This document shows, one piece after another, positions 54,087-63,424 of a stretch of 64,000 bases of DNA; the first letter of the stretch is position 1; each line of letters opens with the position of its first letter. The notes beneath the pieces were generated by a model. It was not told the origin of the DNA and made no database searches. It worked only from the letters and a program-made list of their open reading frames with translations. Both the position numbers and the translations under genes were made by a program. The stretch comes from JBMFVE01 sp049966155 (lineage in GTDB: Bacteria; Bacteroidota; Ignavibacteria; Kryptoniales; JAKASW01), in NCBI GenBank assembly GCA_049966155.1, contig JBMFVE010000008.1, forward strand, positions 1 through 64,000, in the 5' to 3' direction.

Positions 54087-54849
54087 CTGACTTTAACCTG
54101 ATTGTAGGCTCCCCAAAAAGTGAGAATTTGAGCCATTTAAACCCAAACTTGAGCAGTTCCACATCACTTGTTTTTATCTGACTGATGATTTCCTCATCAA
54201 TATTGAATCGTTTTAAAAAACTACTCTCAAATACAAATTCTCTGAACTTATCAATGTTGTAGCATACCATATAAAACATTTCTAATTTGGCCGGGTTAAG
54301 CTGCTTTCCGCTAACGAAGTACTCATGAAGTGCAATTTGTTTAAACAGCTCCCCCATGCTGGAGTAATTGCTTACCTCCTGATTTGCCATCCATTCTTCT
54401 ATAGACCATTGTTTGTTTTCATAATATCCCATGCAGAGGGGTTCCTCAATTATAAAGAAAAATTCTTCACTTCCTTCTTTTGAAGATCCCGACCCGATAG
54501 GAAACATTCTACATGCCCAGGGACGATCTTTGTAAACCTTACACCCATCTGGACATAAAAAGGGGCAGGACTTTCCCTCATCGCTATTCATCCTTAACAT
54601 TACAATCGGGTATTGCTGGCGCGCGTCGATTGGAACAATGCAATACTTTTCGAGAAATTCCTCCGAACTTATTCCAAGATTGTTCTTTAAACGAATTACA
54701 TCATATGGCGTAAGGAAAATATTGACATCTGCACAGCACTTATTAAAGCAGCTAATACCTTTATAGCACCTGAAACTGAAAGTATCTAGCTTGTTTAGTG
54801 GACGGTGCTCCTTGAGGACAGATTCCTTGAAACTTTCCAGATCATTCAA
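54073..54849 (-). CDS. YkgJ-family cysteine-cluster protein
   Basis: 258 aa. The cysteine pattern FRCYKGISCFNKCC followed by CPFLCPDGCKVYKDRPWACR MFP (conserved CxxxxxxCxxRPxxCR) is the YkgJ (UPF0153) zinc/iron-chelating domain, and the C-terminal half is helical and unassigned. Family role is not settled; members often sit beside metalloenzyme genes and are proposed to chelate Fe or Zn. It overlaps qmoC and lies 19 bases after the zinc-ribbon gene in the sulfur locus, so a role in maturing the Fe-S enzymes is a reasonable guess. Confidence 0.78.
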   Translation of the reverse strand: MNDLESFKESVLKEHRPLNKLDTFSFRCYKGISCFNKCCADVNIFLTPYDVIRLKNNLGISSEEFLEKYCIVPIDARQQYPIVMLRMNSDEGKSCPFLCPDGCKVYKDRPWACRMFPIGSGSSKEGSEEFFFIIEEPLCMGYYENKQWSIEEWMANQEVSNYSSMGELFKQIALHEYFVSGKQLNPAKLEMFYMVCYNIDKFREFVFESSFLKRFNIDEEIISQIKTSDVELLKFGFKWLKFSLFGEPTIRLKSDGNH

Positions 54850-54868
54850 ATTCTTAATTTCTCCTTTT

Positions 54869-55138
54869 TTAACCGGTAATTATAAGGTCCTTTAGAGCTT
54901 TTTTTGACCAGACAGGAAGGGGACCCTGTTCGCCATTGACGGGATTGAGCCTGTACCTGTAAGAAACGTTCACGTTGTAATGCTCTCTCATCCACTTCCA
55001 GCCATTTACGAAGTAAGAACAATCATCGTTAAAGCAAACATATTGAAATTCTGTACCCCATGAAGATTCAGGTGGACACCGCCACTTTGATAACTGCATT
55101 CCACAATAGGGACACAATTTCACTCTTTCCTGACCCAT
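54869..55138 (-). CDS. Small zinc-ribbon protein in the apr/qmo locus
   Basis: 89 aa. Four cysteines in LCPYCGM and VCFNDDCSYF form a two-knuckle zinc ribbon of the Ogr/Delta-like type; a further Cys lies between them. The rest is aromatic and basic (GWKWMREHYNVNVSYRYRL). Small proteins of this kind are found inside the apr/qmo clusters of sulfate reducers. Function unknown; binding to AprAB or RNA is possible. ATG without a strong RBS (TTCAGGAAAGAG region), confidence moderate. Confidence 0.72.
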   Translation of the reverse strand: MGQERVKLCPYCGMQLSKWRCPPESSWGTEFQYVCFNDDCSYFVNGWKWMREHYNVNVSYRYRLNPVNGEQGPLPVWSKKALKDLIITG

Positions 55139-55162
55139 AACCCTTCAGTATGTTTTAACTGA

Positions 55163-55183
55163 GGGGAAGATTCTCTCTTCCCC
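55163..55183 (-). promoter_or_regulatory. Intercistronic hairpin 3' of aprA
   Basis: GGGGAAGA-TTCTC-TCTTCCCC forms a perfect 8-base stem 62 bases after the aprA stop and before the zinc-ribbon gene. There is no T-run. It is probably an mRNA-stabilising or processing hairpin that lets aprBA accumulate above the downstream genes. Confidence 0.5.
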
Positions 55184-55244
55184 CCAGGGGTGTGCGGGAA
55201 GTACCCGAGACAAAGCTCATCAGCCATCTATAATTACCATCGTC

Positions 55245-57119
55245 TTAAGGAATAATTGAAATTATAGGTCTCGTAAATACCTCCCATTTCTTATCTTCTG
55301 GCAAATACTTCATGTTTACAAATACACGCCAGTTATTCTCATCCATGGAAGGCTTGTCTGCACGGTAGTAGTAACCAGGCCACCTGGTCTCTTCCCTGAA
55401 AAGCATTGCTCTGACGTGCGCTTCAGCTTGCCACAGTCTATGAATATTTTCCCAGCATCTCATAAGTTCATGAAGATCAGATGCAGCTAACTTTTCTGCG
55501 TCTTCTTTCAAATACTGAAGCAAATCGAGTCCTTTCTCGAGTAATGCCTTGCTCGTTTTGAACTGTGAGGATACTCCACCTGCGTACTCATCCATGATTT
55601 TCTGTAGCCTGAACATGAACATTTTCGGGCGTACATAGTTTGGATTGACAAATGGGTCGGTTGATGCTTTGCTGAATTGCTCATAAAGGATAAGGGGTTT
55701 GACAATCTCAGATTTTAAAGCTTCTATCTGACCTCTGTCAATGTCCGGAACCTGCTTATGTTCAACTATGTACTCAATTGCCGACTTGGCAGCAATCCTC
55801 CCCTCAGTAAACGAACCGGATGAGAACTTATGGCTCGAAGCACCGGAGGCATCACCAGCACAGAAAATTCCGTTGACAGTCGACATATTGGCATAACCCC
55901 AGGAATACTCTTTTGGAGCTATGTCCTCCGGGCCGCTAACCCATGCACCTGATGCCCCGGAATGCGAACCTATAAAGTATGGTTCGGCAGCAGCTATTTC
56001 GGAAGGCTTCTCTTCAGGAGCAGTGTTTGTGGCTGCCCACAAAACTGCCTGCGATATTGTCATGTCCAGAAAATCCTCCCATGCTTCTGATTCAAGCTCT
56101 TTTAATTTCTTTTTGGCAGCTTTTTCATCACTCGATTCAGAAGCGATCTTTGTTATTGCTTCTTCAGTCCTCATGTAAATAGGACCTTTCCCATCCATCA
56201 CATCGAGCATCATTAGCCAGTTGCGCAGGTTGGCGGGAACAGGTTTTACTTTCCCGTAAGGAACCCATTTTTCGAGTTCTTCACTCCGCTCCACCATGTA
56301 ATCGCCGCCCATTCCATTTGTTGCGCGGGATTTAAAGAGGAGGAACCATGCACCAACCGGGCCGTATGCATCCTTGAACCGCACAGGGATGAACCTTACT
56401 TCCTGACAGGTCATCTCAGCCCCGGCTCTAATTGTGAAATAGGCACTCGACCCTGAATTCCATGGCGGATACCATGCACGACCCAGACCCTCGCCGGAAG
56501 AACGGGGTTTAAATACGTGAACAGCACCGCCCATTGCAACCAAAACCGCTTTTGCTTTGAAGATATAAATTTTCTCCTCGCGCACACTGAACCCTATTGC
56601 ACCAACGCAAATTCCACCGCTCATTATTGGTGCAACTATAAAGACACGTTCGTAAATGTTCTCCATTCCAATTGCGTTCTTTGCAGCCTCGGCAACTATT
56701 ACCTTGTACGATTCACCATTGATCATTAATTGCCATCGCCCCTCATGCACGTAGTTTCCCTGTTCATCCTTCCATATTGGAAGACCCCATTTTTCAAACA
56801 AATGGACTGTTGAATCCACGTGCCTTGCTATGTTATAAACCAGATCTTCACGCGTAATCCCCATTAGATCGTTCCTGACATAGCGCACATAGTCCTCAAC
56901 CGTGTTTTTCCCGTCTTTCAGCCCTACATACATATTGATGGCTGAAAGCCCCATTGCAACTGCACCGCTTCTATCAAGTGCAGCCTTGTCCACAAGTGTA
57001 ACCTTAAGGCCGTGCTGCTTTGCCCAGTATGCTGCTTCAACAGCAGCTCCACAGGCTGCCATTCCACCGCCGACAATTAAGAGGTCGGTTTCCACTACTT
57101 CAGTTTTAAATTCCGACAT
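55245..57119 (-). CDS. aprA: Adenylylsulfate reductase, alpha subunit
   Basis: 624 aa flavoprotein. FAD-binding LLIVGGGMAACGAAVEA at the N-terminus; DRSGAVAMGLSAINMY, TCQEVRFIPVRFKDAYGPVG, and YFIGSHSGASGAWVSGPEDI with GIFCAGDASGASSHKFSSGS are AprA hallmarks, the last two lining the flavin and APS. It reduces APS to sulfite and AMP (or the reverse) in the cytoplasm as a heterodimer with AprB. AprB precedes it by 18 bases. A stable hairpin follows the stop. No residue change that indicates direction was noted by eye. Confidence 0.97.
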   Translation of the reverse strand: MSEFKTEVVETDLLIVGGGMAACGAAVEAAYWAKQHGLKVTLVDKAALDRSGAVAMGLSAINMYVGLKDGKNTVEDYVRYVRNDLMGITREDLVYNIARHVDSTVHLFEKWGLPIWKDEQGNYVHEGRWQLMINGESYKVIVAEAAKNAIGMENIYERVFIVAPIMSGGICVGAIGFSVREEKIYIFKAKAVLVAMGGAVHVFKPRSSGEGLGRAWYPPWNSGSSAYFTIRAGAEMTCQEVRFIPVRFKDAYGPVGAWFLLFKSRATNGMGGDYMVERSEELEKWVPYGKVKPVPANLRNWLMMLDVMDGKGPIYMRTEEAITKIASESSDEKAAKKKLKELESEAWEDFLDMTISQAVLWAATNTAPEEKPSEIAAAEPYFIGSHSGASGAWVSGPEDIAPKEYSWGYANMSTVNGIFCAGDASGASSHKFSSGSFTEGRIAAKSAIEYIVEHKQVPDIDRGQIEALKSEIVKPLILYEQFSKASTDPFVNPNYVRPKMFMFRLQKIMDEYAGGVSSQFKTSKALLEKGLDLLQYLKEDAEKLAASDLHELMRCWENIHRLWQAEAHVRAMLFREETRWPGYYYRADKPSMDENNWRVFVNMKYLPEDKKWEVFTRPIISIIP

Positions 57120-57137
57120 GACGTTAAATTCACCTCC

Positions 57138-57581
57138 TTACTTCTTTAGTGTCACTACATTTGAAAGTCCCAGAGAATCAGGCTCTGTGAAAAGAACCGG
57201 ACTCTTGAGGTTATTGTCAGCGGTCTTCCATCCACCGTCAGGCACAGCTTTCCCTTCTTCTGTGGTGCGAATCGGGAACTTAAATCTCTTTAGTGTACCA
57301 TTGCGAAACTTAATTGTCCACAAGATGGAGTCGGTGGATCGCATTGGTGTTACAGTAGCTCCCAATGGAACAAAATCAGCATAGCCACGAACCTCAATTG
57401 CCTGATTTGGACAAATTTTTACGCAGTTGTAGCATTCCCAGCACATTTCTGGTTCTCGGTTGTAAGCTTTCATGGTCAGCTTGTCCAGTACCATAAGGTC
57501 ATTAGGACATATATACTGGCAGGCCGTTTTGTCGAGAGCTTTGCAACCATCACATTTTTCAGGGTTGACATAACTCGGCAT
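57138..57581 (-). CDS. aprB: Adenylylsulfate reductase, beta subunit
   Basis: 147 aa. Two [4Fe-4S] motifs, KCDGCKALDKTACQYICP and CWECYNCVKICP, in the dicluster ferredoxin arrangement peculiar to AprB (the first includes the extra insertion). The C-terminal tail (FKFPIRTTEEGKAVPDGGW) wraps AprA in known structures. It passes electrons from QmoABC to the AprA flavin. ATG has AAGGAG upstream. Placed between sat and aprA. Confidence 0.96.
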   Translation of the reverse strand: MPSYVNPEKCDGCKALDKTACQYICPNDLMVLDKLTMKAYNREPEMCWECYNCVKICPNQAIEVRGYADFVPLGATVTPMRSTDSILWTIKFRNGTLKRFKFPIRTTEEGKAVPDGGWKTADNNLKSPVLFTEPDSLGLSNVVTLKK

Positions 57582-57624
57582 GAGCCCATCTCCTTTTCAA
57601 TTTTTACTATTAAGTTCGAATTTA

Positions 57625-58866
57625 TTACTTTTTCAGTTTTTCAGAAGCATCACCTGTAGCAAATTGATGCATTTTGATTTCAACTTTTTCATCAAGTTTT
57701 GAATAATAATCTCTTAAAATTGCAAGGACTTCAGGTCTGCTGAACTCAGCAGGCACTTCTTTCCCTTCCGACAGGGCCTTTCGAAGAGCCGTTCCACTGA
57801 GGAAGAGCCTATCCTCCTTTTTATGTGGACATGTCTTCATAGAAGCCATTCCGCCACATTTGTAACACCAGAAAGTCCAGTCAATTGGAAGAGGCTTCAA
57901 GAGTAGTGCATCGGACGGAATCTCATAGAATATTTTTTGAGCATCAAAAGGACCATAGTAATTTCCAACTCCGGCATGATCACGACCAACAATCAAATGA
58001 GTGCATCCATAGTTTTGTCTGAATATCCCGTGTAACAGTGCTTCTCTCGGTCCAGCATATCTCATGTCAAGTGGATAACCGCCACAAACAACAGTGTCTT
58101 TCACAAAGTAATTTTCAACCAGTACATTTATGCACTTAACTCTCACGTCAGCGGGGATGTCTCCCGGTTTTAACTTTCCGATTAGCTGGTGAATATATAA
58201 ACCATCAGAAACTTCAAGCGCAATTTTTGCCAGGTACTCATGTGATCGGTGCATCGGGTTACGCAACTGAAGGGCTGCAATTGTTCTCCAGCCTTTTTTT
58301 GCAAAAATCTCCCTGCTTTCCGCTGGCCTCTGGTACAATCCCTGAAACTCAACAGGAAAATAACTCTCAGAAATAACCCTCACAGGCCCGGCAATATTCC
58401 ATGGCTTTTGCTCCATCACCATCTTTACGCCTGGATGCTCGGGATCGTCTGTTTTAAATACCTGTTTGCACTCGAACGTCTTGTCGATCTGGTACTTCTC
58501 GGTTACCTTCATCGTTCCCATAATCTCGTCAGTCTCATCGCTAATTAACGCCACCTCTTCCCCGACCTTTAGCGATTTTGCATCTTCATCAGATACTGAG
58601 AGTGTGATTGGTATTGGCCAGAACAAACCGCTGGCCGTCTTCATCTCCTTACAAACGCCCAACCAGTCGTCATGACCCATAAACCCTTCCAGTGGAGTAA
58701 ATCCTCCAATACCGAGCATTATCAGGTCACCCGTTTCTCGACTGGTCATATGAATCTTTTTCAACCTGTTCGCTTTTTGCATCTCTTCTTCTTTTTCCTT
58801 TCCGGAAAGAAGAAGGATCTTAAGCTCATCACTACCGTGTGGTCTTATTAAATTAAATTCTGACAT
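57625..58866 (-). CDS. sat: Sulfate adenylyltransferase (ATP sulfurylase), homooligomeric
   Basis: 413 aa with the start at MSEFNLIRPHGS; a longer frame (19 more residues) lacks an RBS and would overlap the promoter. Active-site blocks are LQLRNPMHRSHEYLAK near residue 196 and GRDHAGVGNYYGPFDAQ near 290. A zinc-binding CYKCGGMASMKTCPH is near 330, typical of the Sat/archaeal-bacterial homooligomeric enzyme, and the usual C-terminal FLSGTALRKALSEG closes the family pattern. Activates sulfate to APS (or makes ATP from APS in reverse). It lies between qmoB and aprB and has its own promoter. Confidence 0.97.
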   Translation of the reverse strand: MSEFNLIRPHGSDELKILLLSGKEKEEEMQKANRLKKIHMTSRETGDLIMLGIGGFTPLEGFMGHDDWLGVCKEMKTASGLFWPIPITLSVSDEDAKSLKVGEEVALISDETDEIMGTMKVTEKYQIDKTFECKQVFKTDDPEHPGVKMVMEQKPWNIAGPVRVISESYFPVEFQGLYQRPAESREIFAKKGWRTIAALQLRNPMHRSHEYLAKIALEVSDGLYIHQLIGKLKPGDIPADVRVKCINVLVENYFVKDTVVCGGYPLDMRYAGPREALLHGIFRQNYGCTHLIVGRDHAGVGNYYGPFDAQKIFYEIPSDALLLKPLPIDWTFWCYKCGGMASMKTCPHKKEDRLFLSGTALRKALSEGKEVPAEFSRPEVLAILRDYYSKLDEKVEIKMHQFATGDASEKLKK

Positions 58867-58894
58867 AACCGCCCTTTCTTTTATCTTGCAAAAA

Positions 58895-58923
58895 AGTATA
58901 TCCCCCCATATATGTAAAATCAA
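58895..58923 (-). promoter_or_regulatory. Sigma70-type promoter for sat-aprBA
   Basis: Minus strand: TTGATT (58918-58923), 17-base spacer, TATACT (58895-58900), about 28 bases before the sat start. This is the best-looking promoter inside the sulfur locus and would let sat-aprBA be transcribed separately from qmoAB. Confidence 0.6.
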
Positions 58924-58982
58924 CGAGATGAGAAGTTTCTGTAATCAGTTTGTTGATATTACCTGCTGCTGGAAAGATATGA

Positions 58983-61223
58983 TCACATCCCTTTGTAAGG
59001 ATTGAGGCCAATCTCTTTTATTTCTTCAACAAACTCATCAAAAATTGATGGGAGCTTTCTATATTCATCTATGGATAAAGTTAACAACCTGACCCGCTCA
59101 GGCTCGAGAGCCAGCTGTTTCAACTTGTCCCTGACATTGTCCATCCTTTTACTTGCCAGTTCACTCCCCTTGATGAAATGACATTGATAGTCTTCCCCGT
59201 ACTTACATCCAATTAAAAGAATACCATCGAAACCTTTTGAAAGAGCTTCTGCAATCCATACCACATTAACTGAGCCCAGACAGCGCACGGGAATGACGCG
59301 AACAAATGGATTGTACTGAATTTTCAATTTGCCCACTGTATCAAGCGCTGGATAAGCATCATTCTCGCAGAGAAAGGCAAGTATTCTTGGTTTTTCTTCA
59401 TCTTCTTCTGGAATTTCTACAGCTTTTATCATGGCAGCTATCATGGGCACAGAATAATCACTAAATGAAATTATTCTTTCCGGACATGCACCAAGACATA
59501 TACCGCATCTCCGACACCTGTCCAGATTTGGAAGTGGTGTCCCCTTCTCATCTTCGTCCAGTGTTCCAAACGGACATTCTTCAGTGCACCTCTTGCATTG
59601 AGTACAGCGCTGCAGGAAAAAGTCTGGATGGGATACATCGCCTGATCTGGGATGAACAGCCCTCCCTTCCCTTACAGATAGGATTACCTGAATGGCCTTA
59701 AGAGTGGCACCGTAAGCGTCTTCTCTACTTGATAGAAAATCCATTGGTGATCGCACACACCCGGCCGCGTAAATTCCCGTCCGCCTCGTCTCATAAGGAA
59801 AACAAATAAAGTGTGAATCTGGAAAGCCATATTTCAGAGTCGGCAGGTCGGTACCCTGTCTGTATGTCAGATTGAGTATTCCTGCTCCAGCCTCCGCTGA
59901 TTCAGCCATTTTCTTGCCATCAGCTGTTGTTTCCAGTGGCTCCTTCATCCCCTCCTCCGTCACTCCTAAATCAACTAAAGTAGAGGGCACCATCCCTGTT
60001 GCAAGTACCACAACATCCGATTCCAACCGTACATTTTCTCCTAATAATGTGTTGTCTACGTCAATTAAAAGCGAACCGCTATCTGACATGGTCACCCCAA
60101 CAACATCACCCTTCAAAAGAAAAACATTTTCTTCCTCCTGAACACGGCGGTAAAACAGTTCCTGTTGTGACGGTGTGCGCATATCTCTGTATATTATGTA
60201 AATTAAAGCATCAGGATAGCGCTCTCTTATGTATAATGCCTGCTTTAGGGAAACCGAACAGCAAATTGTGGAGCAATAAGGCAAATGCTTTTCGTCACGT
60301 GAACCTGCGCACTGTATGAACGCTATGCTTTTAAGTGGCCTGGTTTGTAAAACATCGTCAAACTTATCCTCTTTAAATAGCTGCTCAACTTCCACATTGG
60401 TCAGTACCCTTTCACTTGCTCCATATCCAAGATCCTTCAACTTATTTGGATCGTATGGCTTCCAGCCAGTCGCCTGAACTATAGCACCAGCTGTAAAGAC
60501 TTCTGTCTGACTTTCCCCTTTAATTTCGAGAGTTACGTTAAAATTTCCAGGCTGACCTGAAATTTTCTTAATTGTGGTTGATTTAAAAATTCTTATATTT
60601 GGATTCGATTCGACATTAGAAATAAGGGCTTTAATGTCGGGAGTTTGTGGGTCGGTATAGGGCGACTCATATGGGGTGATTTTGTAAAACTTCTCTACCC
60701 ATCCACCTAATTCACTTTCCTTCTCAACAAGGACCACAGGATGACCGGCTGCAGCAGCAGAAAGAGCAGATGTCAAACCAGAAATACCACCGCCAACAAC
60801 AAGAATCGTTTCACTGACCTCTTTAAAAACAGGTTCGGGCGCCTCTGAATTTCTTAATTTGACTATCCCCATTCTCAGGTAGTCTTCTGCAAGCATTTGA
60901 GTGTCTTCATCATCTGGCCTGTGAGTCCATGCAACATCTTCCCTGAGATTTACACGGTCGACCAGAATGCCTGAACTAAATTTAAACACATCAGAAACCG
61001 ATCTGGGCGAACATGCGCCAATAACGACACGATTTAAACCTTCCCTGACAATATCTCCCTTAATTTCCTCAATCGCCTCCTGACTGCACAGCCATGGCCT
61101 GACAGTGCACAGATGGACTTTATTTTCATCAGTGGCGACTTTTTTCAGGCGGTCAAGGTTAATACACTCACCAATTCCACATCCAGAGCAGAGGTAAACC
61201 CCAACTCTCGTTTCCGATATCAT
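58983..61223 (-). CDS. qmoB: Quinone-interacting membrane-bound oxidoreductase subunit B
   Basis: 746 aa, HdrA-related. The N-terminal GVYLCSGCGIGECINL, then an FAD-binding ILVVGGGISGLTSALSAAAA near residue 140, then two ferredoxin motifs CTQCKRCTEECPFG and CRRCGICLGACP near 540-575. The C-terminal MvhD-like domain is near 600-746 (FLCENDAYPALDTVGK, VIPVRCLGSVN, GCKYGEDYQCHF). It couples with QmoA and QmoC to feed AprBA with electrons, possibly by flavin-based electron confurcation. Stop of qmoA is 2 bases upstream, so the two are coupled. Confidence 0.95.
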   Translation of the reverse strand: MISETRVGVYLCSGCGIGECINLDRLKKVATDENKVHLCTVRPWLCSQEAIEEIKGDIVREGLNRVVIGACSPRSVSDVFKFSSGILVDRVNLREDVAWTHRPDDEDTQMLAEDYLRMGIVKLRNSEAPEPVFKEVSETILVVGGGISGLTSALSAAAAGHPVVLVEKESELGGWVEKFYKITPYESPYTDPQTPDIKALISNVESNPNIRIFKSTTIKKISGQPGNFNVTLEIKGESQTEVFTAGAIVQATGWKPYDPNKLKDLGYGASERVLTNVEVEQLFKEDKFDDVLQTRPLKSIAFIQCAGSRDEKHLPYCSTICCSVSLKQALYIRERYPDALIYIIYRDMRTPSQQELFYRRVQEEENVFLLKGDVVGVTMSDSGSLLIDVDNTLLGENVRLESDVVVLATGMVPSTLVDLGVTEEGMKEPLETTADGKKMAESAEAGAGILNLTYRQGTDLPTLKYGFPDSHFICFPYETRRTGIYAAGCVRSPMDFLSSREDAYGATLKAIQVILSVREGRAVHPRSGDVSHPDFFLQRCTQCKRCTEECPFGTLDEDEKGTPLPNLDRCRRCGICLGACPERIISFSDYSVPMIAAMIKAVEIPEEDEEKPRILAFLCENDAYPALDTVGKLKIQYNPFVRVIPVRCLGSVNVVWIAEALSKGFDGILLIGCKYGEDYQCHFIKGSELASKRMDNVRDKLKQLALEPERVRLLTLSIDEYRKLPSIFDEFVEEIKEIGLNPYKGM

Positions 61224-61225
61224 TT

Positions 61226-62485
61226 TTATTTCCTCTTAATTGTTTGTATCGCCTTTAAGACAGCCCCTGTTGCCTCTCTCACCGACGATGCAACATCTTT
61301 CGGACCTGTGCTCACGCCACAGCCGGCCACTCCATGTCCGTCAGATTTTATGAACCCGTATCTGTCAAACATGTCATTGCCAGGAAATAAGCCGCTTTGA
61401 GCTGGCTGCATACCTGTGGCCAGAACCACAAGGTCAACAGGGACATTAATTAATTTACCTGAGACACAGTCTTCCGATACAACAACCAGTCTGTCGGTAG
61501 AGACATCATGGATCACCTTTGCAACTTTTCCTCTGTGAAAGAAAATTTTATTGTCTTTCTGGACATTGCTGTAAAAGTCCTCCAGCAGTCCACATGACCG
61601 CACGTCAATATAGTGAATGTGGATGTCGGCATCCGGATACTGTTCCCTGACGTAGCCCGTTTGCTTTAATGATGCCATGCAGCATACAGATGAACAATAC
61701 TCAAGGTGATTAACATCCCTTGATCCTGCACATTGAACAAATGCCACACTTTCAACGGGCTTCCTGGTTGATATCTTTAAAATTTTTCCCTGTGTTGGCC
61801 CGTCAGGTGATGCCAGTCTCTCCATCATCACATTCGTTATAACATCAGGAAACTGACCAAAACCGAGAATATCCAGCTTCGTTGCATCATAAGGTTCCCA
61901 CCCGGTTGCCCATATGATTGATCCTGCACCTACGGTCAGATGCTCTGCCTTTTCGGTCAGGTTAATAGCATTATACCTGCACACATCGACACACTTCTTA
62001 CAGCTTAATCCTCGACATGAAAGAGGATCAATTACATATTTATCAGGGTAAGCATTGGGATACGGGAGATAAACTGCTGCAGTTTCGTCCATATTAAAAT
62101 TAAAATCGTTTTTTCTTTTTTCCGGACATACCTTAACACATTCGCCACATGATGTGCACTGATCATTTACGTATCGGGGATTTAATTTAACACTGACGAG
62201 GTATTTGCCTGATACCTCTGAAATATTGAGCACCTCAGCAAGTGTAAAAAGCTTTATTAAAGGATTGTTTCGAAGCCGTCGTATATTGATTTCGAGTCCG
62301 CAACTCGGTGGACAGAGCTTTGGAAAATATTTATTGAATTGCGTAACCTTCCCCCCTATATACGATCTCTTCTCAATGATAGTTACTGTTAATCCGGTTT
62401 CAGCAGCTTCCACTGCAGCGGTTATACCCGCTATACCTGCCCCAATTATAAGGACGTCGGAGTTAATTTCAGGTTCAACACTCAT
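61226..62485 (-). CDS. qmoA: Quinone-interacting membrane-bound oxidoreductase subunit A
   Basis: 419 aa. FAD motif VLIIGAGIAGITAAVEAAE at the start, QFNKYFPKLCPPSCGLEINI near 50, a [4Fe-4S] motif CTSCGECVKVCPE near 110, a second Cys-rich stretch CRGLSCKKCVDVC near 155, and VAFVQCAGSRD near 250 with further cysteines (CSSVCC). The HdrA-like flavin subunit of Qmo. It lies 19 bases after the second cytidylate-kinase-like gene and 2 before qmoB. Confidence 0.95.
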   Translation of the reverse strand: MSVEPEINSDVLIIGAGIAGITAAVEAAETGLTVTIIEKRSYIGGKVTQFNKYFPKLCPPSCGLEINIRRLRNNPLIKLFTLAEVLNISEVSGKYLVSVKLNPRYVNDQCTSCGECVKVCPEKRKNDFNFNMDETAAVYLPYPNAYPDKYVIDPLSCRGLSCKKCVDVCRYNAINLTEKAEHLTVGAGSIIWATGWEPYDATKLDILGFGQFPDVITNVMMERLASPDGPTQGKILKISTRKPVESVAFVQCAGSRDVNHLEYCSSVCCMASLKQTGYVREQYPDADIHIHYIDVRSCGLLEDFYSNVQKDNKIFFHRGKVAKVIHDVSTDRLVVVSEDCVSGKLINVPVDLVVLATGMQPAQSGLFPGNDMFDRYGFIKSDGHGVAGCGVSTGPKDVASSVREATGAVLKAIQTIKRK

Positions 62486-62504
62486 GATAAATATCCATTA
62501 TTTG

Positions 62505-63335
62505 TTATTCATGGTAACTTATTAGCTCTTTTTTTATTTCAATAACTTTCACCCCCTCAATCTTCTGTAAAACATTCCTGATATCGTCTTCCCACATCTT
62601 GGCACCAACTGTTGGACACGATCCTCTTACTAATAATTTCCCTGCATCAGCATCTGCTTCAATTTCCACATCGCTTCCTCGTGTGCGGGGTGACTGCTGT
62701 AAATGGACTTTTGATAGTGATGCCAGGTGCAAATTTTTAAGCAATCGAGTGGATTCAGCGGTTGGCTGAAACTCCTTTCTTGACACAGACTCAACAATGA
62801 TGTCTGATGCGAGGTCAAGGCTCATCCTCTCAATATTTAGAACAAGGTCGTAATAAATCGGGTCCTTCCAGTTTACACCATAAAGAAAAGACGACCATTT
62901 CATTCTGTGCTCATCAATTGATTTTATATACGATTTAGCTTGTTCCCTGCTCATACCCCGCTCCTTAACCAGGGCATTTATTCTGTATTCAAGAGGAGCT
63001 GTGAGCATAATTCGGAGTACATAAGGAATCCTGGTCAGGAGAAACTGTCCTAAATGCCCGTGGTAAATCATACTTCCCTTAAGAGCAAATTCAAATAGAG
63101 CTGTTTGAAAACAGGTGAGATATAGTTTTTTCCGTGATGAGAGTTTGTCCAGCAAATGGGGTGATTCATCCAAAAACGAAACCTGCACCAGACCGGACTC
63201 CTTAATCCCATACTTGTCTGCCGCACTCAGAACATCTTCGCGGCTTATTACAGGCCATGAGAGTTTTTCTGAAACTTTCTTTGCCAGACTCTCTGTTGCA
63301 CTAAGCGAACCTCTCGAGATCGTTATAATAGACAT
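62505..63335 (-). CDS. Cytidylate-kinase-like protein with BON-like tail, copy 2
   Basis: 276 aa, homologous along its length to the product of 50418-51245: MSIITISRGSLSATESLAKK, SREQAKSYIKSIDEHRMKW, FLYGVNWKDPIYYDLVLNI, and a final BON-like fold KLLVRGSCPTVGAK to the C-terminus. The P-loop again lacks GKS/T. It is the first gene of the qmoAB-sat-apr operon. Two copies bracketing the sulfur genes suggest a dedicated regulatory or maturation job, function unknown. Confidence 0.82.
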   Translation of the reverse strand: MSIITISRGSLSATESLAKKVSEKLSWPVISREDVLSAADKYGIKESGLVQVSFLDESPHLLDKLSSRKKLYLTCFQTALFEFALKGSMIYHGHLGQFLLTRIPYVLRIMLTAPLEYRINALVKERGMSREQAKSYIKSIDEHRMKWSSFLYGVNWKDPIYYDLVLNIERMSLDLASDIIVESVSRKEFQPTAESTRLLKNLHLASLSKVHLQQSPRTRGSDVEIEADADAGKLLVRGSCPTVGAKMWEDDIRNVLQKIEGVKVIEIKKELISYHE

Positions 63336-63424
63336 AAATCCTCCTCTTTCCAGTCATCTAACATCATGACAGACAATCAACTTTCTTATCACCACCACAT
63401 TTGCATGTAGTGTGACGAATTTGT

